Assembly (NCBI RefSeq): GCF_012274275.1 | Contig: NZ_JAANZA010000001.1 | Location: 868,001 to 932,000, forward strand | Length of the DNA stretch: 64,000 bases | Source of the DNA: Cryobacterium sp. BB307 | Lineage (GTDB): Bacteria; Actinomycetota; Actinomycetes; Actinomycetales; Microbacteriaceae | Reading direction: 5' to 3' | Position numbers and translations under genes: made by a program | Notes under the pieces: generated by a model | Databases searched by the model: none | What the model was told of the DNA's origin: nothing | What the model saw: the letters and a program-made list of their open reading frames with translations, nothing else | Shown: in pieces, positions 53,638-62,708 of the stretch | Numbering within the stretch: the first letter of the stretch is position 1 | Layout: every line of letters begins with the position of its first letter

Positions 53638-54701
53638 TGGCCGAAACCACTGACCTCGACAAGGACGCGAAGCGCAATTCAGACGTGGCGCTCGCGCAGG
53701 CCAAGGCGGCAAGTGCCGGGGTCCGAAAGGCGCCCTGGTGGGTCACCCCGCTGGTGGCCGTGGCGATCTTCGCGATCATCGCGCCGATGGGCGGCATCCT
53801 CGGACTCGGTGCGGTGACGACCCTCACCACGGTCCTCTACTACACCGTGATCGCGCAGGGCTGGAACCTGCTCGGCGGCTACGGCGGCTACCTCAACTTC
53901 GGTGCCGCGGTCTTCGCCGGAACCGGTGCGTACACCGCCGCGTGGCTCAACTCCGAGTTCGAGTGGACCCTGTGGCAGACGCTCATTCCGGCAGCGTTCG
54001 CCGCGGCGTTCGTCTCCCTCATTGTCGGCTTCGCAACGCTGCGGCTGCGCAGCCACTACTTCGCGATCTTCACCCTGGTGCTGACCTTCCTCGCGCTCGT
54101 CGTGGTGAAGAACTGGCCGGCTCTCGGTGGCGCCATCGGGCTCTTCACCGACGTCGAGGGCGACTTCAGCTCACGCGGGCTCGCCATCCTGTTCTTCTAC
54201 GTGCTGTTCGGACTGGCGATCCTCGCCACCGTCATCGCCTACTTCGTCGAGCACTCCAACTTCGGCTACGCGCTGCGAGCGATCAGCGAGGACGAGCCGG
54301 CGGCCCAGGTCCTCGGCGTGAAGACGACGTCGGTGAAGCTGCGCGCGCTGCTCATCGGTGCGGCGCTCGGTGGCCTCGCCGGCGCGGTCTACGCGTTCTT
54401 CACCGGCTACATCGAACCGGCCGGCACGTTCAGCCTGGACCTGGCTCTCGACATCGTCCTGGTCTGTGTCATCGGCGGCATGCGGTCGTGGTTGGGACCG
54501 CTGATCGGCTCGATCATCGTTGTCTTGCTCGAACAGATCCTGCGCGTCGTCGTGCCCAACCTGCACCTGTTCGGCCTGGACATCCCGGCCGAGACCAACC
54601 GTCTCGTCCTCGGTGTGCTGCTGCTGATCTTCGCACTGTTCATCCGACGCGGTGTGGTCGGACTGTTCGTGCAACGTCGCGGCCGCGTCGTGAGCGTTTA
54701 G
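53637..54701 (+). CDS. LivM-type ABC permease
   Basis: 354 residues, about ten helices. The NLLGGYGGYLNFGAAVFAG element and LRAISEDEPAAQVLGVKTT coupling helix identify LivM. The N-terminal 30 residues are charged and cytosolic. Together with the three genes before it, it completes the importer; the lacI gene follows 11 bp on. Confidence 0.92.
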   Translation: MAETTDLDKDAKRNSDVALAQAKAASAGVRKAPWWVTPLVAVAIFAIIAPMGGILGLGAVTTLTTVLYYTVIAQGWNLLGGYGGYLNFGAAVFAGTGAYTAAWLNSEFEWTLWQTLIPAAFAAAFVSLIVGFATLRLRSHYFAIFTLVLTFLALVVVKNWPALGGAIGLFTDVEGDFSSRGLAILFFYVLFGLAILATVIAYFVEHSNFGYALRAISEDEPAAQVLGVKTTSVKLRALLIGAALGGLAGAVYAFFTGYIEPAGTFSLDLALDIVLVCVIGGMRSWLGPLIGSIIVVLLEQILRVVVPNLHLFGLDIPAETNRLVLGVLLLIFALFIRRGVVGLFVQRRGRVVSV

Positions 54702-54712
54702 CAAGTTGGTGA

Positions 54713-55795
54713 ATGATGGTCGACGTGGGGGCGTCGCCGGGGCACACTAACAGCAACGGCTCGTCCCAGGCGGCGGTCACGGCAAAGGACGTCGCCCGTC
54801 TTGCGGGCGTGCACCCGTCCACCGTCAGTCGCAGTTTGGACCCGGTGCAGCTGTCCCGGATCAGTTCGGCAACGCGCGCACGCGTCGTGGCTGCTGCAGA
54901 GACGCTTGGCTACCTTCCGCACTTCGCCGCGAGCAGCCTGCGCAGACAGCGGAGCATGTCGATCGGCGTCATCACACCCAGTTACGGCAACCCCATTTAC
55001 GGTGAGCTGCTCCACGGGATCAGCGTCGAACTGGAACAGCAAGGCTACGTCGGCCTCATCGTCGAGAGCCCCGACGAGTCCAGAGCCCTGCCAACCGTGC
55101 TGGCGCGGCTTCGTGCGCGTCAGGTAGATGGGATCATCTGCGCTTCGGGGAGGAGGGCCGACGCGTCCGCGCTCAGGGAACTCAGAACCGCCGGCGTGCC
55201 ACTAGTTCAGGTGCTTCGCTGGGTTGACGAAATAGGCGCGCCGGTGGTCGAGTGTGACGACGAGTTGGGCGCGGCTCTGGCTGCGCGGCACCTCCAGGAG
55301 ACCGGTCACCAGATGGTCCTCGAACTGCCTGGGCCGCCAGACAATATCAACTTCCGCCGCCGCTCGCAGGGCTTCGCCGCAACCCTCGCTGGGTCGCGCA
55401 GGACTCACCTTCGAAAACACGATGTCGTGGCGGAGGCGCCAAGCACCGAAGAGGGCAAGCGGATGATGCGCTCGTTGATCGACGCGGGAGCGCTCGAGGG
55501 GGTCAGTGCGGTCTTCGCACACAATGACCTCTTGGCCATCGGCGCGATCGACGCCATCGAAGAAGCTGGCCTGCACTGTCCGCGGGACGTGTCAGTGATC
55601 GGCTACAACGACAACCCGCTGACTGATCACTTGAGTCCGGCACTGACGACCATCCGGCTGCCGAGCGCCGAGATGGGTCGGCTGGCTGCCCGTCGGATGC
55701 TGCAGGAGATCAGCGGCGATTCAGACCTGCCGAGCGAGATCTCCCTGCCGCCTGAGCTGGTAGTCCGCGCCTCTACTCGGCCGCGTCCCTCATAG
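54713..55795 (+). CDS. LacI-family regulator 1 (importer operon)
   Basis: 360 residues: helix-turn-helix TAKDVARLAGVHPSTVSRSLD after a 20-residue N-terminal tail, hinge LGYLPHFAASSLRR (the usual hinge PN is HF), and a periplasmic-binding-like effector domain ending VIGYNDNPLTDHLSPALTTI. ATG 54713 or 54716. Likely binds the cre-like site at 49864-49877. A LacI regulator on a liv-type operon is unusual. Confidence 0.9.
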   Translation: MMVDVGASPGHTNSNGSSQAAVTAKDVARLAGVHPSTVSRSLDPVQLSRISSATRARVVAAAETLGYLPHFAASSLRRQRSMSIGVITPSYGNPIYGELLHGISVELEQQGYVGLIVESPDESRALPTVLARLRARQVDGIICASGRRADASALRELRTAGVPLVQVLRWVDEIGAPVVECDDELGAALAARHLQETGHQMVLELPGPPDNINFRRRSQGFAATLAGSRRTHLRKHDVVAEAPSTEEGKRMMRSLIDAGALEGVSAVFAHNDLLAIGAIDAIEEAGLHCPRDVSVIGYNDNPLTDHLSPALTTIRLPSAEMGRLAARRMLQEISGDSDLPSEISLPPELVVRASTRPRPS

Positions 55796-55802
55796 CGGCG
55801 CT

Positions 55803-56861
55803 CTACCGGCTGGGATCGATCAGGATCTTCCCCTGGACCGTTCCCGCCGCGAGCTCATCGAGCGCACTCGGCACCGCATCCAGTGACCGCACCGAGTCCA
55901 GCATTTCGCTGGCCACGTTTCCGGATGCGAGGATCTCGAGCGCATCCGGGATGTCAACCGGAGTCACCAGCGCGTTCGTCGTTTCAAGGGTGATCTCGCG
56001 CAGCACGATGGCATGCGGGTCGAACTCGAGCGGCTTTGCCGACATCCCGACGGCCAGTACGCGACCGCCGGTTCGGCAGTAGCCGAAGCAGGCGATGAGC
56101 AAGCCGGGTGCGCCACTGGCCTCGATGACAACGTCGAATCCTTCCGCTTCCGGTTCACCGCCGGTGCGAGTGTTGAGCACCTCGTCCGCGCCAATACGTC
56201 GAGCTCGTTCGAGCTTCACGTCGTCGATGTCCGAGACCGTGATGTGCAGGTCGGGGATGATGTGACGGAGCCCGGCGACCACGAAACTGCCGATCGCCCC
56301 TGCACCGGTCACGAGCACGCGGTCGCCCGCAACGGCTCCCGCGCGGCGTGCGGCATGCAACCCGACCGCGAGAGGCTGGGCCAGCCCTGCGGCGTCGACA
56401 GCGAGGCCATCCGGGACCGGAACCAGGTTCGCGACCGGCGAGACGACGAACTCGGCGTGACCACCGTCCACCTGCAGTCCGAGCGTGTAGAGGCGCTCGC
56501 AGACGTTGATTCGCCCCTGGCGGCAATTGCGGCACTCATTGCAGAAGATCTGCGCGCCGCTTGCCACGATCATTCCGGGCTCCAGGCCGCTGCCATCGGG
56601 AGCAGTGACAACCTCGGCCACGATCTCATGCCCGGGAATCATCGGGCCCTTGTGGTGTGAGTGCGGGTGCTCGTGCTCGAGCGGAATCATGATCGGACCG
56701 CTCGTCCACTCGGAGACGTCGGTCCCGCACAGGCCGGAGCGGAGGACGCGCAGCAGTGCCTGGTCGTCTGCGGGCGTCGGCACCGGCACGTCCTCAATCC
56801 GGATGTCCCGCTGCCCGTAGAAGACAGCCGCACGCATCGTGCTCCCGGCGGAGTTCACCAT
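55803..56861 (-). CDS. Zinc-dependent alcohol dehydrogenase (MDR family)
   Basis: 352 residues. Catalytic zinc ligands in GLCGTDV and GHEIVAE, structural zinc Cys cluster FCNECRNCRQGRINVC, Rossmann TGAGAIGSF. Resembles butanediol or polyol dehydrogenases. ATG 56861 follows AGAAAGGCG; ATG 56837 (after GGGAG) is a second possible start. Downstream of the amidohydrolase on the same strand, so alcohol or polyol oxidation within the island is likely. Confidence 0.9.
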   Translation of the reverse strand: MVNSAGSTMRAAVFYGQRDIRIEDVPVPTPADDQALLRVLRSGLCGTDVSEWTSGPIMIPLEHEHPHSHHKGPMIPGHEIVAEVVTAPDGSGLEPGMIVASGAQIFCNECRNCRQGRINVCERLYTLGLQVDGGHAEFVVSPVANLVPVPDGLAVDAAGLAQPLAVGLHAARRAGAVAGDRVLVTGAGAIGSFVVAGLRHIIPDLHITVSDIDDVKLERARRIGADEVLNTRTGGEPEAEGFDVVIEASGAPGLLIACFGYCRTGGRVLAVGMSAKPLEFDPHAIVLREITLETTNALVTPVDIPDALEILASGNVASEMLDSVRSLDAVPSALDELAAGTVQGKILIDPSR

Positions 56862-56889
56862 TGATTTCGCCTTTCTGACCCACACCAAT

Positions 56890-56908
56890 GTTCACTGACA
56901 CTGTACAC
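56890..56908 (-). promoter_or_regulatory. Island operator motif before the dehydrogenase
   Basis: On the minus strand GTGTACAGTG (56908-56899) followed by TCAGTGAAC. The same GTGTACAGTG-N-CAGT string is at 63888-63902 on the plus strand. TACAGT could also be a -10 box. Confidence 0.5.
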
Positions 56909-56931
56909 GGGTCGGAACTGCGGAGCGGGGG

Positions 56932-58377
56932 CTAGCCGCCGGTGGCGCCTCCCTCACCCTTTCGGTACTGGTAGGGGTTGCTCAGGATCTCTGCCTCTGG
57001 GATCTCCGGATGCATGCCCGCCTGCCACGCTTCGTCACCGAGTTCTCGGTGCAGATACTCGACAGTGTTCTCCAGCTTCGATCGCACCCCAGGCAGGTCA
57101 CCTGCGATGAGCCTTCCGTCGAACTTCACGACCTCACCGCCGACCAACACGGTGTGCACGTCGCCGCGTCCGGCTTGGTAGACGAGGTGACCGTACGGGT
57201 TCACGATCGGGGTCATGGTGGGCGAGTAATCGTTCTTGATCAGCACGACGTCAGCGAGCTTGCCGCGTTCCAGACTGCCGACCTCGTCCAGCTTGCCGAT
57301 CGCGCGCGCGCCGCCGCGCGTCGCCCAGTCGACCACTTCTTCGACCCGGATGGTGGCGTGAGTGACGGTCTCGCCGGTCTGGTGTGCGATGTAGTGCTCG
57401 AGCGCCCGGTCCGCGCCGACCGTCGTGCGCATCGCCGAGAACATGTCCGAGCTGAACCACACGCTGGTGTCGATCGACAGCGACGCGGGGATGCCGTGCT
57501 TCCGCAGCGCCGCCGCGGGCGGGTAGCCCTGCCCGCACGTCTGCTCGCTCTCGGTCGCGAGCGACACCGTGCCACCGGTGGCAGCGATCTTCTGGTACGA
57601 CTCGTCGCTCAGGGTTGCCGCGTGAACGTATACGTAGCCGGGTTGCATCGCACCGTTGTCGTACATGCGCTCGATGCCGGTGTCGTTGGTTGCGCCCCAC
57701 ACACCGGCGTGGGTCGTCACGGCTACCCCCAGTTCCCGTGCGGTCTGGAAGGCCGGCGCCTCGGGGAAGCCAGGGTCGCCGGGGACGTCGAACGCGATCT
57801 GCGCTCCGAACATCCTGGAGTCGTCGCGCGCCTTCTCGATGATTCGACGGACGGCGGCATCCTGAGTCCACTCCCAGGGCGCGACCGCGAGATTGCCGTA
57901 CGCGAGCACAAAGCGGCCAGGCGAGCTCGCAAGCGAGTCGAAGGCAGCCTCACCGTGTTCCGGCGTGCGCAGACCATGCGACCAATCCACGCTCGTCGTG
58001 ACCCCGGACTCGAGTGCGTCGAGTGCCGACACCAGATTGCCTGCAGCGACATCCTCGGGGCGGAACTTCATGCCGTGCTCGAGGTAGTACCAGACGAAGT
58101 ACTGGGTCAGAGTCCAGTCGGCGCCGTACCCACGCATGGCGGTCTGCCACATGTGCCGATGGGTGTCGATCATGCCGGGCATCAGGATGCCGCCGGCCGC
58201 GTCGATCTCGTAGGCGCCGTCGGGTGCAGGCAGACCGGGGCCGACTTCGGCGATTCGGCCGTCGACGACGAGTACGTCACCGTTCGGGATGATGGTGTGT
58301 GAGGCATCCATGGTGAGGACGATGCCGTTGCGGAAGATAATGGGTTGACCCGCTTGAGGCCTAGGGCGGTCGGACAT
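56932..58377 (-). CDS. Amidohydrolase-superfamily deaminase/hydrolase (TRZ/ATZ/cytosine deaminase type)
   Basis: 481 residues with metal ligands His73 and His75 (DTHRHMW), His in TTHAGVW, His in VHAATLS and catalytic Asp in SIDTSVW; the small beta sandwich is formed by both ends. The family hydrolyses aminated or chlorinated heterocycles, guanine, cytosine or S-adenosylhomocysteine. ATG 58377 after TAAGGAGAGCC. Probably makes the amine-to-carbonyl or ring-opening step of this island. Confidence 0.87.
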   Translation of the reverse strand: MSDRPRPQAGQPIIFRNGIVLTMDASHTIIPNGDVLVVDGRIAEVGPGLPAPDGAYEIDAAGGILMPGMIDTHRHMWQTAMRGYGADWTLTQYFVWYYLEHGMKFRPEDVAAGNLVSALDALESGVTTSVDWSHGLRTPEHGEAAFDSLASSPGRFVLAYGNLAVAPWEWTQDAAVRRIIEKARDDSRMFGAQIAFDVPGDPGFPEAPAFQTARELGVAVTTHAGVWGATNDTGIERMYDNGAMQPGYVYVHAATLSDESYQKIAATGGTVSLATESEQTCGQGYPPAAALRKHGIPASLSIDTSVWFSSDMFSAMRTTVGADRALEHYIAHQTGETVTHATIRVEEVVDWATRGGARAIGKLDEVGSLERGKLADVVLIKNDYSPTMTPIVNPYGHLVYQAGRGDVHTVLVGGEVVKFDGRLIAGDLPGVRSKLENTVEYLHRELGDEAWQAGMHPEIPEAEILSNPYQYRKGEGGATGG

Positions 58378-58407
58378 GTGCGGCTCTCCTTATAGATAGC
58401 TCGCGTG

Positions 58408-58426
58408 CGCTTGAGTTGCGCAAGCG
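58408..58426. promoter_or_regulatory. Candidate operator between amidohydrolase and lacI-2
   Basis: CGCTTG (58408-58413) and CAAGCG (58421-58426), with TTGCGCAA overlapping at 58417-58424. TTGCGCAA recurs at 63932-63939. Position between divergent genes supports a regulatory site. Confidence 0.35.
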
Positions 58427-58470
58427 ATCCGCGAGCGCGCCGTCGGCGGCTCGGCCGATGTAGCACTAGC

Positions 58471-59529
58471 ATGGCTCAACTGGGCAGGAATGGGAACGGA
58501 TCCACCGCAATGACGCGACGCACCACGATCGACGATGTCGCCAGGCTCGCCGACGTGCACAAGGCGACGGTGTCGCGGGCGCTCAACCCCCGAACCGAGC
58601 ATCAGATCGGTCGAGAAACGGTTGAGCGTGTGCGCGCGGCCGCCGACAAGCTGGGCTACATACCGAACGCGATGGCGCGTGGCTTGCGCACGGCGAACTC
58701 GATGACCATCGGCGTCATCCTGCCCGATCTGACCAACCCGTTGTTCCCTCCCATGGTTCGCGGCATCGAGGACTACCTCGAGCCGCGTGGTTACACCGCG
58801 CTGCTGGCAAACACTGACGACAATGAGGCCGCGGAGACCGCGGCGATCGGCTCATTGCTCGCCCGCCGTGTTGACGGGCTCATCGTCGCGTCGGGACACA
58901 GCGACTTTGCTGCATTGGCCGAGGCGCGCGACGCCGGGGTGCATGCCGTATTGCTGAACCGCGACGCCGGAGGAGTGCGCTTTCCGCTCGTGGGTGGTGA
59001 CGACGCGAACGGAATCCGCGAGGCTATGGCGCACCTCACCGACCTCGGCCACCGCGAAATCGTGCACATCGCTGGACCCGAACGGCTGTCGACCAGCGTC
59101 ACGCGGCGGGAAGCGTTCGAGGCAGCGTGCGCCGCGAGGCCCGATGTCATCGGCCGCATAGTCGAGGTCCCGTCGCTCACTATCGCATCCGGTTTCGAAG
59201 CGATGACCGCAATTCTGGGGGCAGGCGGAAAGCGACCGACAGCCATCGTTGCGGGCAATGACCTCATCGCGCTCGGCGTGCTGCGATCGCTCCGCGCGCA
59301 CGGATTGTCCTGCCCGGACGACGCGTCAGTGGTGGGCTTCAACGACATGTTGTTCGCCGAGGACTTCACCCCGCCGCTCACAACCGTTAGGGTCCCGACA
59401 CTGCAGATGGGCAGGGAGGCGGCGAGGCTGCTGCTTGACATCATCCAGAGCGGCGAGCAGCCAACCGCCGATGTGAGGCTTCCCGTTTCGCTCGTGGTGC
59501 GGGGATCGACGGCACCCGTCAGACCTTGA
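58471..59529 (+). CDS. LacI-family regulator 2
   Basis: 352 residues: helix-turn-helix TIDDVARLADVHKATVSRAL, hinge LGYIPNAMARGLR and effector domain ending VVGFNDMLFAEDFTPPLTTV. Start ATG 58471; ATG 58510, after GGGAACGGA, is an alternative that removes a 13-residue tail and matches the family better. Divergent from the amidohydrolase and directly upstream of the bicupin operon, so it may control both. Confidence 0.9.
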   Translation: MAQLGRNGNGSTAMTRRTTIDDVARLADVHKATVSRALNPRTEHQIGRETVERVRAAADKLGYIPNAMARGLRTANSMTIGVILPDLTNPLFPPMVRGIEDYLEPRGYTALLANTDDNEAAETAAIGSLLARRVDGLIVASGHSDFAALAEARDAGVHAVLLNRDAGGVRFPLVGGDDANGIREAMAHLTDLGHREIVHIAGPERLSTSVTRREAFEAACAARPDVIGRIVEVPSLTIASGFEAMTAILGAGGKRPTAIVAGNDLIALGVLRSLRAHGLSCPDDASVVGFNDMLFAEDFTPPLTTVRVPTLQMGREAARLLLDIIQSGEQPTADVRLPVSLVVRGSTAPVRP

Positions 59530-59576
59530 CATTCCCGTGCAGAGACACTTTACTTTTGTAAAGTAGCACTGAACAC
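59526..59576 (+). promoter_or_regulatory. Promoter and operators of the bicupin operon
   Basis: TTGACA (59526-59531), 17-bp spacer, TTTACT (59549-59554): the clearest sigma-70-type promoter in the window. The -10 is inside an inverted repeat ACTTTAC (59547-59553) / GTAAAGT (59558-59564), and CACTGAACAC (59567-59576) follows at the start site. The -35 overlaps the stop of lacI-2. Confidence 0.75.
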
Positions 59577-59656
59577 TCGACCGGACGGAGCCGTCCGAGA
59601 CCCGACCCAGTGCGAAGCCGCATGCGCATGATGCGGCGGCCAGGAAGGGGACGCGC

Positions 59657-60550
59657 ATGGCGAGGTTTGTTGTCCGTCGCGCTGACGAAGCGCAGTACCT
59701 GTCGCCCGGCCCGCTCGCGCCGGAGGCGGTCGGGATGACCCGCTGGCGCGCTGTCGGGGAGCAGGACGGAGCCGCACACACCGACTTCGGTCTCACCCGA
59801 CTGGAGCCAGGCGGGTCCACCGCTACCCACGTGCACTCCTTCGAGGAGAGCTTCCACCTGATCGAGGGCGAGGTGATCCTCGCCACGCCCGAAGCGACCG
59901 TTCACCTGGTCGCGGGCGACTACGGCATCATCCCGATCGGCGTTCCCCACGCGTGGCGCGCGATCGGCGACACCGTCGCGGTCTGGTCCGACCTGTTCAC
60001 CCCGCCCGCGCGAGAGCGCTACGGCTCGGACACCTACCGGGTGCCTGAGCTGCCCGTCATCGACCCGGTGCGGGTTGATGCGCGTGATCCGCGGACGCGC
60101 TCGTTTGGCAACATCACCACAGAGCACATGAACCCGGGCAAGCAGTCGCAGGAGCTCCTCGCGGTCTCCGGCAGCATGCGCACGGCACTGCTCGTCTACA
60201 CCGGCATCTCGCTCAAGATGATGGTCGACTCCGACCTGGGCGCGACCCTCGGCACGCTGTTCATGGTGCAGTACGAACCCGAAGGCAAGGCCGGTCCGCA
60301 CGACCACCCGCTCGAGGAGGCGTATCTGATCCTCGACGGAGAGGTCGCCTCGACCTTCGACGGCGAGGAGTTCCTGCTCCGGCCAGGTGACATCGCCTGG
60401 GCAGGCGTCGGCTGCGTCCACTCCTTCGCCGCGACAGGTGCCCAGGTGCGCTGGCTCGAGACGCAGGCGCCGCAGATGCCGGCCCGCCATGCCTACCGCT
60501 TCGTGCGGGATTGGGACTACCTGAAGGATCAACTGGAGGAAGAGCTGTGA
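59657..60550 (+). CDS. Bicupin protein
   Basis: 297 residues, two cupin domains, each with complete ligands: N-terminal THVHSFEESFHLIEGE with GVPHAW, and C-terminal GPHDHPLEEAYLILDGE with GCVHSF. Relatives include ureidoglycine aminohydrolase and gentisate-type dioxygenases; the length is nearer the former, and two intact metal sites are unusual for it. ATG 59657 after AGGAAGGGG. First gene of the operon bicupin-SDR-M24-MFS. Confidence 0.85.
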   Translation: MARFVVRRADEAQYLSPGPLAPEAVGMTRWRAVGEQDGAAHTDFGLTRLEPGGSTATHVHSFEESFHLIEGEVILATPEATVHLVAGDYGIIPIGVPHAWRAIGDTVAVWSDLFTPPARERYGSDTYRVPELPVIDPVRVDARDPRTRSFGNITTEHMNPGKQSQELLAVSGSMRTALLVYTGISLKMMVDSDLGATLGTLFMVQYEPEGKAGPHDHPLEEAYLILDGEVASTFDGEEFLLRPGDIAWAGVGCVHSFAATGAQVRWLETQAPQMPARHAYRFVRDWDYLKDQLEEEL

Positions 60551-61251
60551 CCGACCGCACCATTCTCATCGTTGGGGGTTCAGCCGGAATCGGCCTCGAA
60601 CTCGCGAAGGACCTGATCGCCGGCGGCGACCGGGTGATCGTCACGAGCCGAAGCCAGGACACCGCGGATGCCGTGGCATCCGAGCTAGGGGACCGCGCTA
60701 CCGGCGTCACCGTCGACCTGTCTGAGCCCGAGCAGATCGCCGCGCGGCTTGCCAGTGTCGGCAAGCTCGACGGAGTGGTGCTGACCGCGATCGAGCGCGA
60801 CGCCAACACCGTTCGTGACTACGACATCGACCGTGCTCGCCGGCTCATCACCCTCAAGCTCATCGGTTACACCGAAACCATTCACACGTTGCTCGACCGG
60901 CTCGAGCCGACCGTCGACACCGGCATCGTGCTGTTCGGAGGACGCGCGAAGGATGCCCCGTATCCAGGTTCGACGACCGTGTCGACCATCAACGGCGGGG
61001 TCGACGGGCTCATGAACACCCTCGCGCTCGAGCTCGCGCCCATCCGCGTCAACTCGCTCCACCCGGGCATCATCGGCGACAGCCCGTTTTGGGCAGCCAA
61101 GCCCGAGGCGGTCGCCGGCTACGAGAAGCGCACACCCGGTGGGCAGCTCGCAACGATGGCGGACATCGTCGACGCGGCCAAGTTCCTGCTGTTCAACCGC
61201 GGCGTCTCTGCGCACAGCCTCAACGTCGACCGCGGCTGGCGCATCACCTAA
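60547..61251 (+). CDS. Short-chain dehydrogenase-fold protein lacking the YxxxK motif
   Basis: 234 residues: GGSAGIG nucleotide loop and LALELAPIRVNSLHPGIIG are typical of classical SDRs. Where the catalytic Tyr and Lys belong, the sequence reads VSTINGGVDGL, so both are missing (Val and Asn by alignment to YSASKAAV). It may still bind NAD(P) but use another chemistry. GTG 60547 overlaps the bicupin stop (GTGA). Confidence 0.85.
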   Translation: MTDRTILIVGGSAGIGLELAKDLIAGGDRVIVTSRSQDTADAVASELGDRATGVTVDLSEPEQIAARLASVGKLDGVVLTAIERDANTVRDYDIDRARRLITLKLIGYTETIHTLLDRLEPTVDTGIVLFGGRAKDAPYPGSTTVSTINGGVDGLMNTLALELAPIRVNSLHPGIIGDSPFWAAKPEAVAGYEKRTPGGQLATMADIVDAAKFLLFNRGVSAHSLNVDRGWRIT

Positions 61252-61307
61252 TTGACCCGACTCAACCAGCGTCCTCCCGGGCGCGCATCACAGGCAAGGA
61301 GAATGCG

Positions 61308-62696
61308 ATGAGTATCGCGACACGAGGCAATATGGGCGTCGACTGGGAAGCCCGCGTCGACTTCAACCGGCTGCGCGAGGAGCGGCTCGCGAGCCTGCGC
61401 GCTGAGCTCGAGCGTTCGTCGCTCGGTGCCCTCCTGGCGTTCGATTTCGGCAACATCCGGTACGCCTCCGCCACCCACATCGGCACGTGGGCGATGGACA
61501 AACTCATCCGGTTCTGCCTGGTGACCCGCAACTCGGACCCGATCGTCTGGGACTTCGGGTCGGCCGCGAAGCACCACGACCTGTTCAACCCGTGGCTGCA
61601 CGAGACGCACCTCGAGGCGGATGCCGACCCGCACGCACCGCACCACGGTGCCACCCGGCCGCGCCTGGAGTCGGGTGCGCGCGCCGGGATCTCCACGCTG
61701 CGCGGTGCTTTCCCGCCCGGGGCCGGCATAGCGGAGGAGGTCGCCCGCAAGGTCAAGCGCGAGCTCGAAAAGTTCGGTCTGCTGAACGAGCCGCTCGGCG
61801 TCGACATTGTCGAGTTGCCGATCCTGTTCGCGCTGCAGGCCGAAGGCATCCAGGTCGTCGACGGGCAGCAGGTGTTCCTCGAGGCGCGTCGCATCAAGAC
61901 CGAGGACGAGATCACCCTGCTCACCACCGCGGCCTCGATGGTGGACGCCGCTTACGACCAGCTGTACGAGTTCCTACGCCCCGGCGTGCGGGAGAACGAG
62001 TGCGTCGGGCTCGTCGCCAAGGCGCTGTACGACCAGGGCTCCGAATACGTCGAGGGCGTTAACGCCATCTCGGGCGAGCGCTGCGCGCCGCACCCGCACG
62101 TGTATTCGGATCGCGCTGTGCGCCCGGGCGACCCCGCGTTCTTCGACATCCTGCACTCGTTCAACGGCTACCGGACGTGCTACTACCGCACCTTCGCGGT
62201 GGGGTCGGCGAGTCGAGCGCAGGTCGACGCGTACAAGCGCGCTCGCGAGTACATGGACGTCGCCATCGCAGCGGTCCGCCCCGGTGCGACAACCGCCGAC
62301 ATCGTGAGCCTGTGGCCGAAGGCCCAGGAGTTCGGGTTCCCGGATGAAGAGGCGGCGTTCGCGCTCCAGTACGGCCACGGCGTCGGGCTGTCGATCTGGG
62401 AGAAGCCGATCTTCTCCCGGTTGACGTCGCTCGATCACCCGGAGCCGCTCGAAGAGGGCATGGTGTTCGCGCTCGAGACCTACTGGCCAGCAGCCGATGG
62501 CTGGGGCGCCGCACGCATCGAGGAGGAAGTCGTCGTGACCGCCGACGGATGCGAGGTCATCACCAAGTTCCCCGCCGAGGACCTGCTCGTCGCCGGTGGC
62601 GGGCGCTACTTCACGGTGAACGGGCCGCTGCCCGGCGTGCGCGATTCGCAGTCGCACCTGAACACGCCCGAGGGACGCGGCGAGACCACCAGCTGA
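61308..62696 (+). CDS. M24 (creatinase / aminopeptidase P fold) protein with altered metal site
   Basis: 462 residues: creatinase-type N-terminal domain (AFDFGNIRYASATHIGTW) and pita-bread C-terminal domain. Of the five M24 metal ligands, the first Asp (FFDILHSF), His (QYGHGVG) and both Glu (FALETYW, RIEEEVVV) are present, but the second Asp position falls in GYRTCYYRTF and is lost. Creatinase also lacks metal, and DddP is another non-peptidase relative, so a hydrolase or lyase acting on a small molecule is more likely than a peptidase. ATG 61308 after CAAGGAG. Confidence 0.85.
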   Translation: MSIATRGNMGVDWEARVDFNRLREERLASLRAELERSSLGALLAFDFGNIRYASATHIGTWAMDKLIRFCLVTRNSDPIVWDFGSAAKHHDLFNPWLHETHLEADADPHAPHHGATRPRLESGARAGISTLRGAFPPGAGIAEEVARKVKRELEKFGLLNEPLGVDIVELPILFALQAEGIQVVDGQQVFLEARRIKTEDEITLLTTAASMVDAAYDQLYEFLRPGVRENECVGLVAKALYDQGSEYVEGVNAISGERCAPHPHVYSDRAVRPGDPAFFDILHSFNGYRTCYYRTFAVGSASRAQVDAYKRAREYMDVAIAAVRPGATTADIVSLWPKAQEFGFPDEEAAFALQYGHGVGLSIWEKPIFSRLTSLDHPEPLEEGMVFALETYWPAADGWGAARIEEEVVVTADGCEVITKFPAEDLLVAGGGRYFTVNGPLPGVRDSQSHLNTPEGRGETTS

Positions 62697-62708
62697 TAAG
62701 GAACTTCA

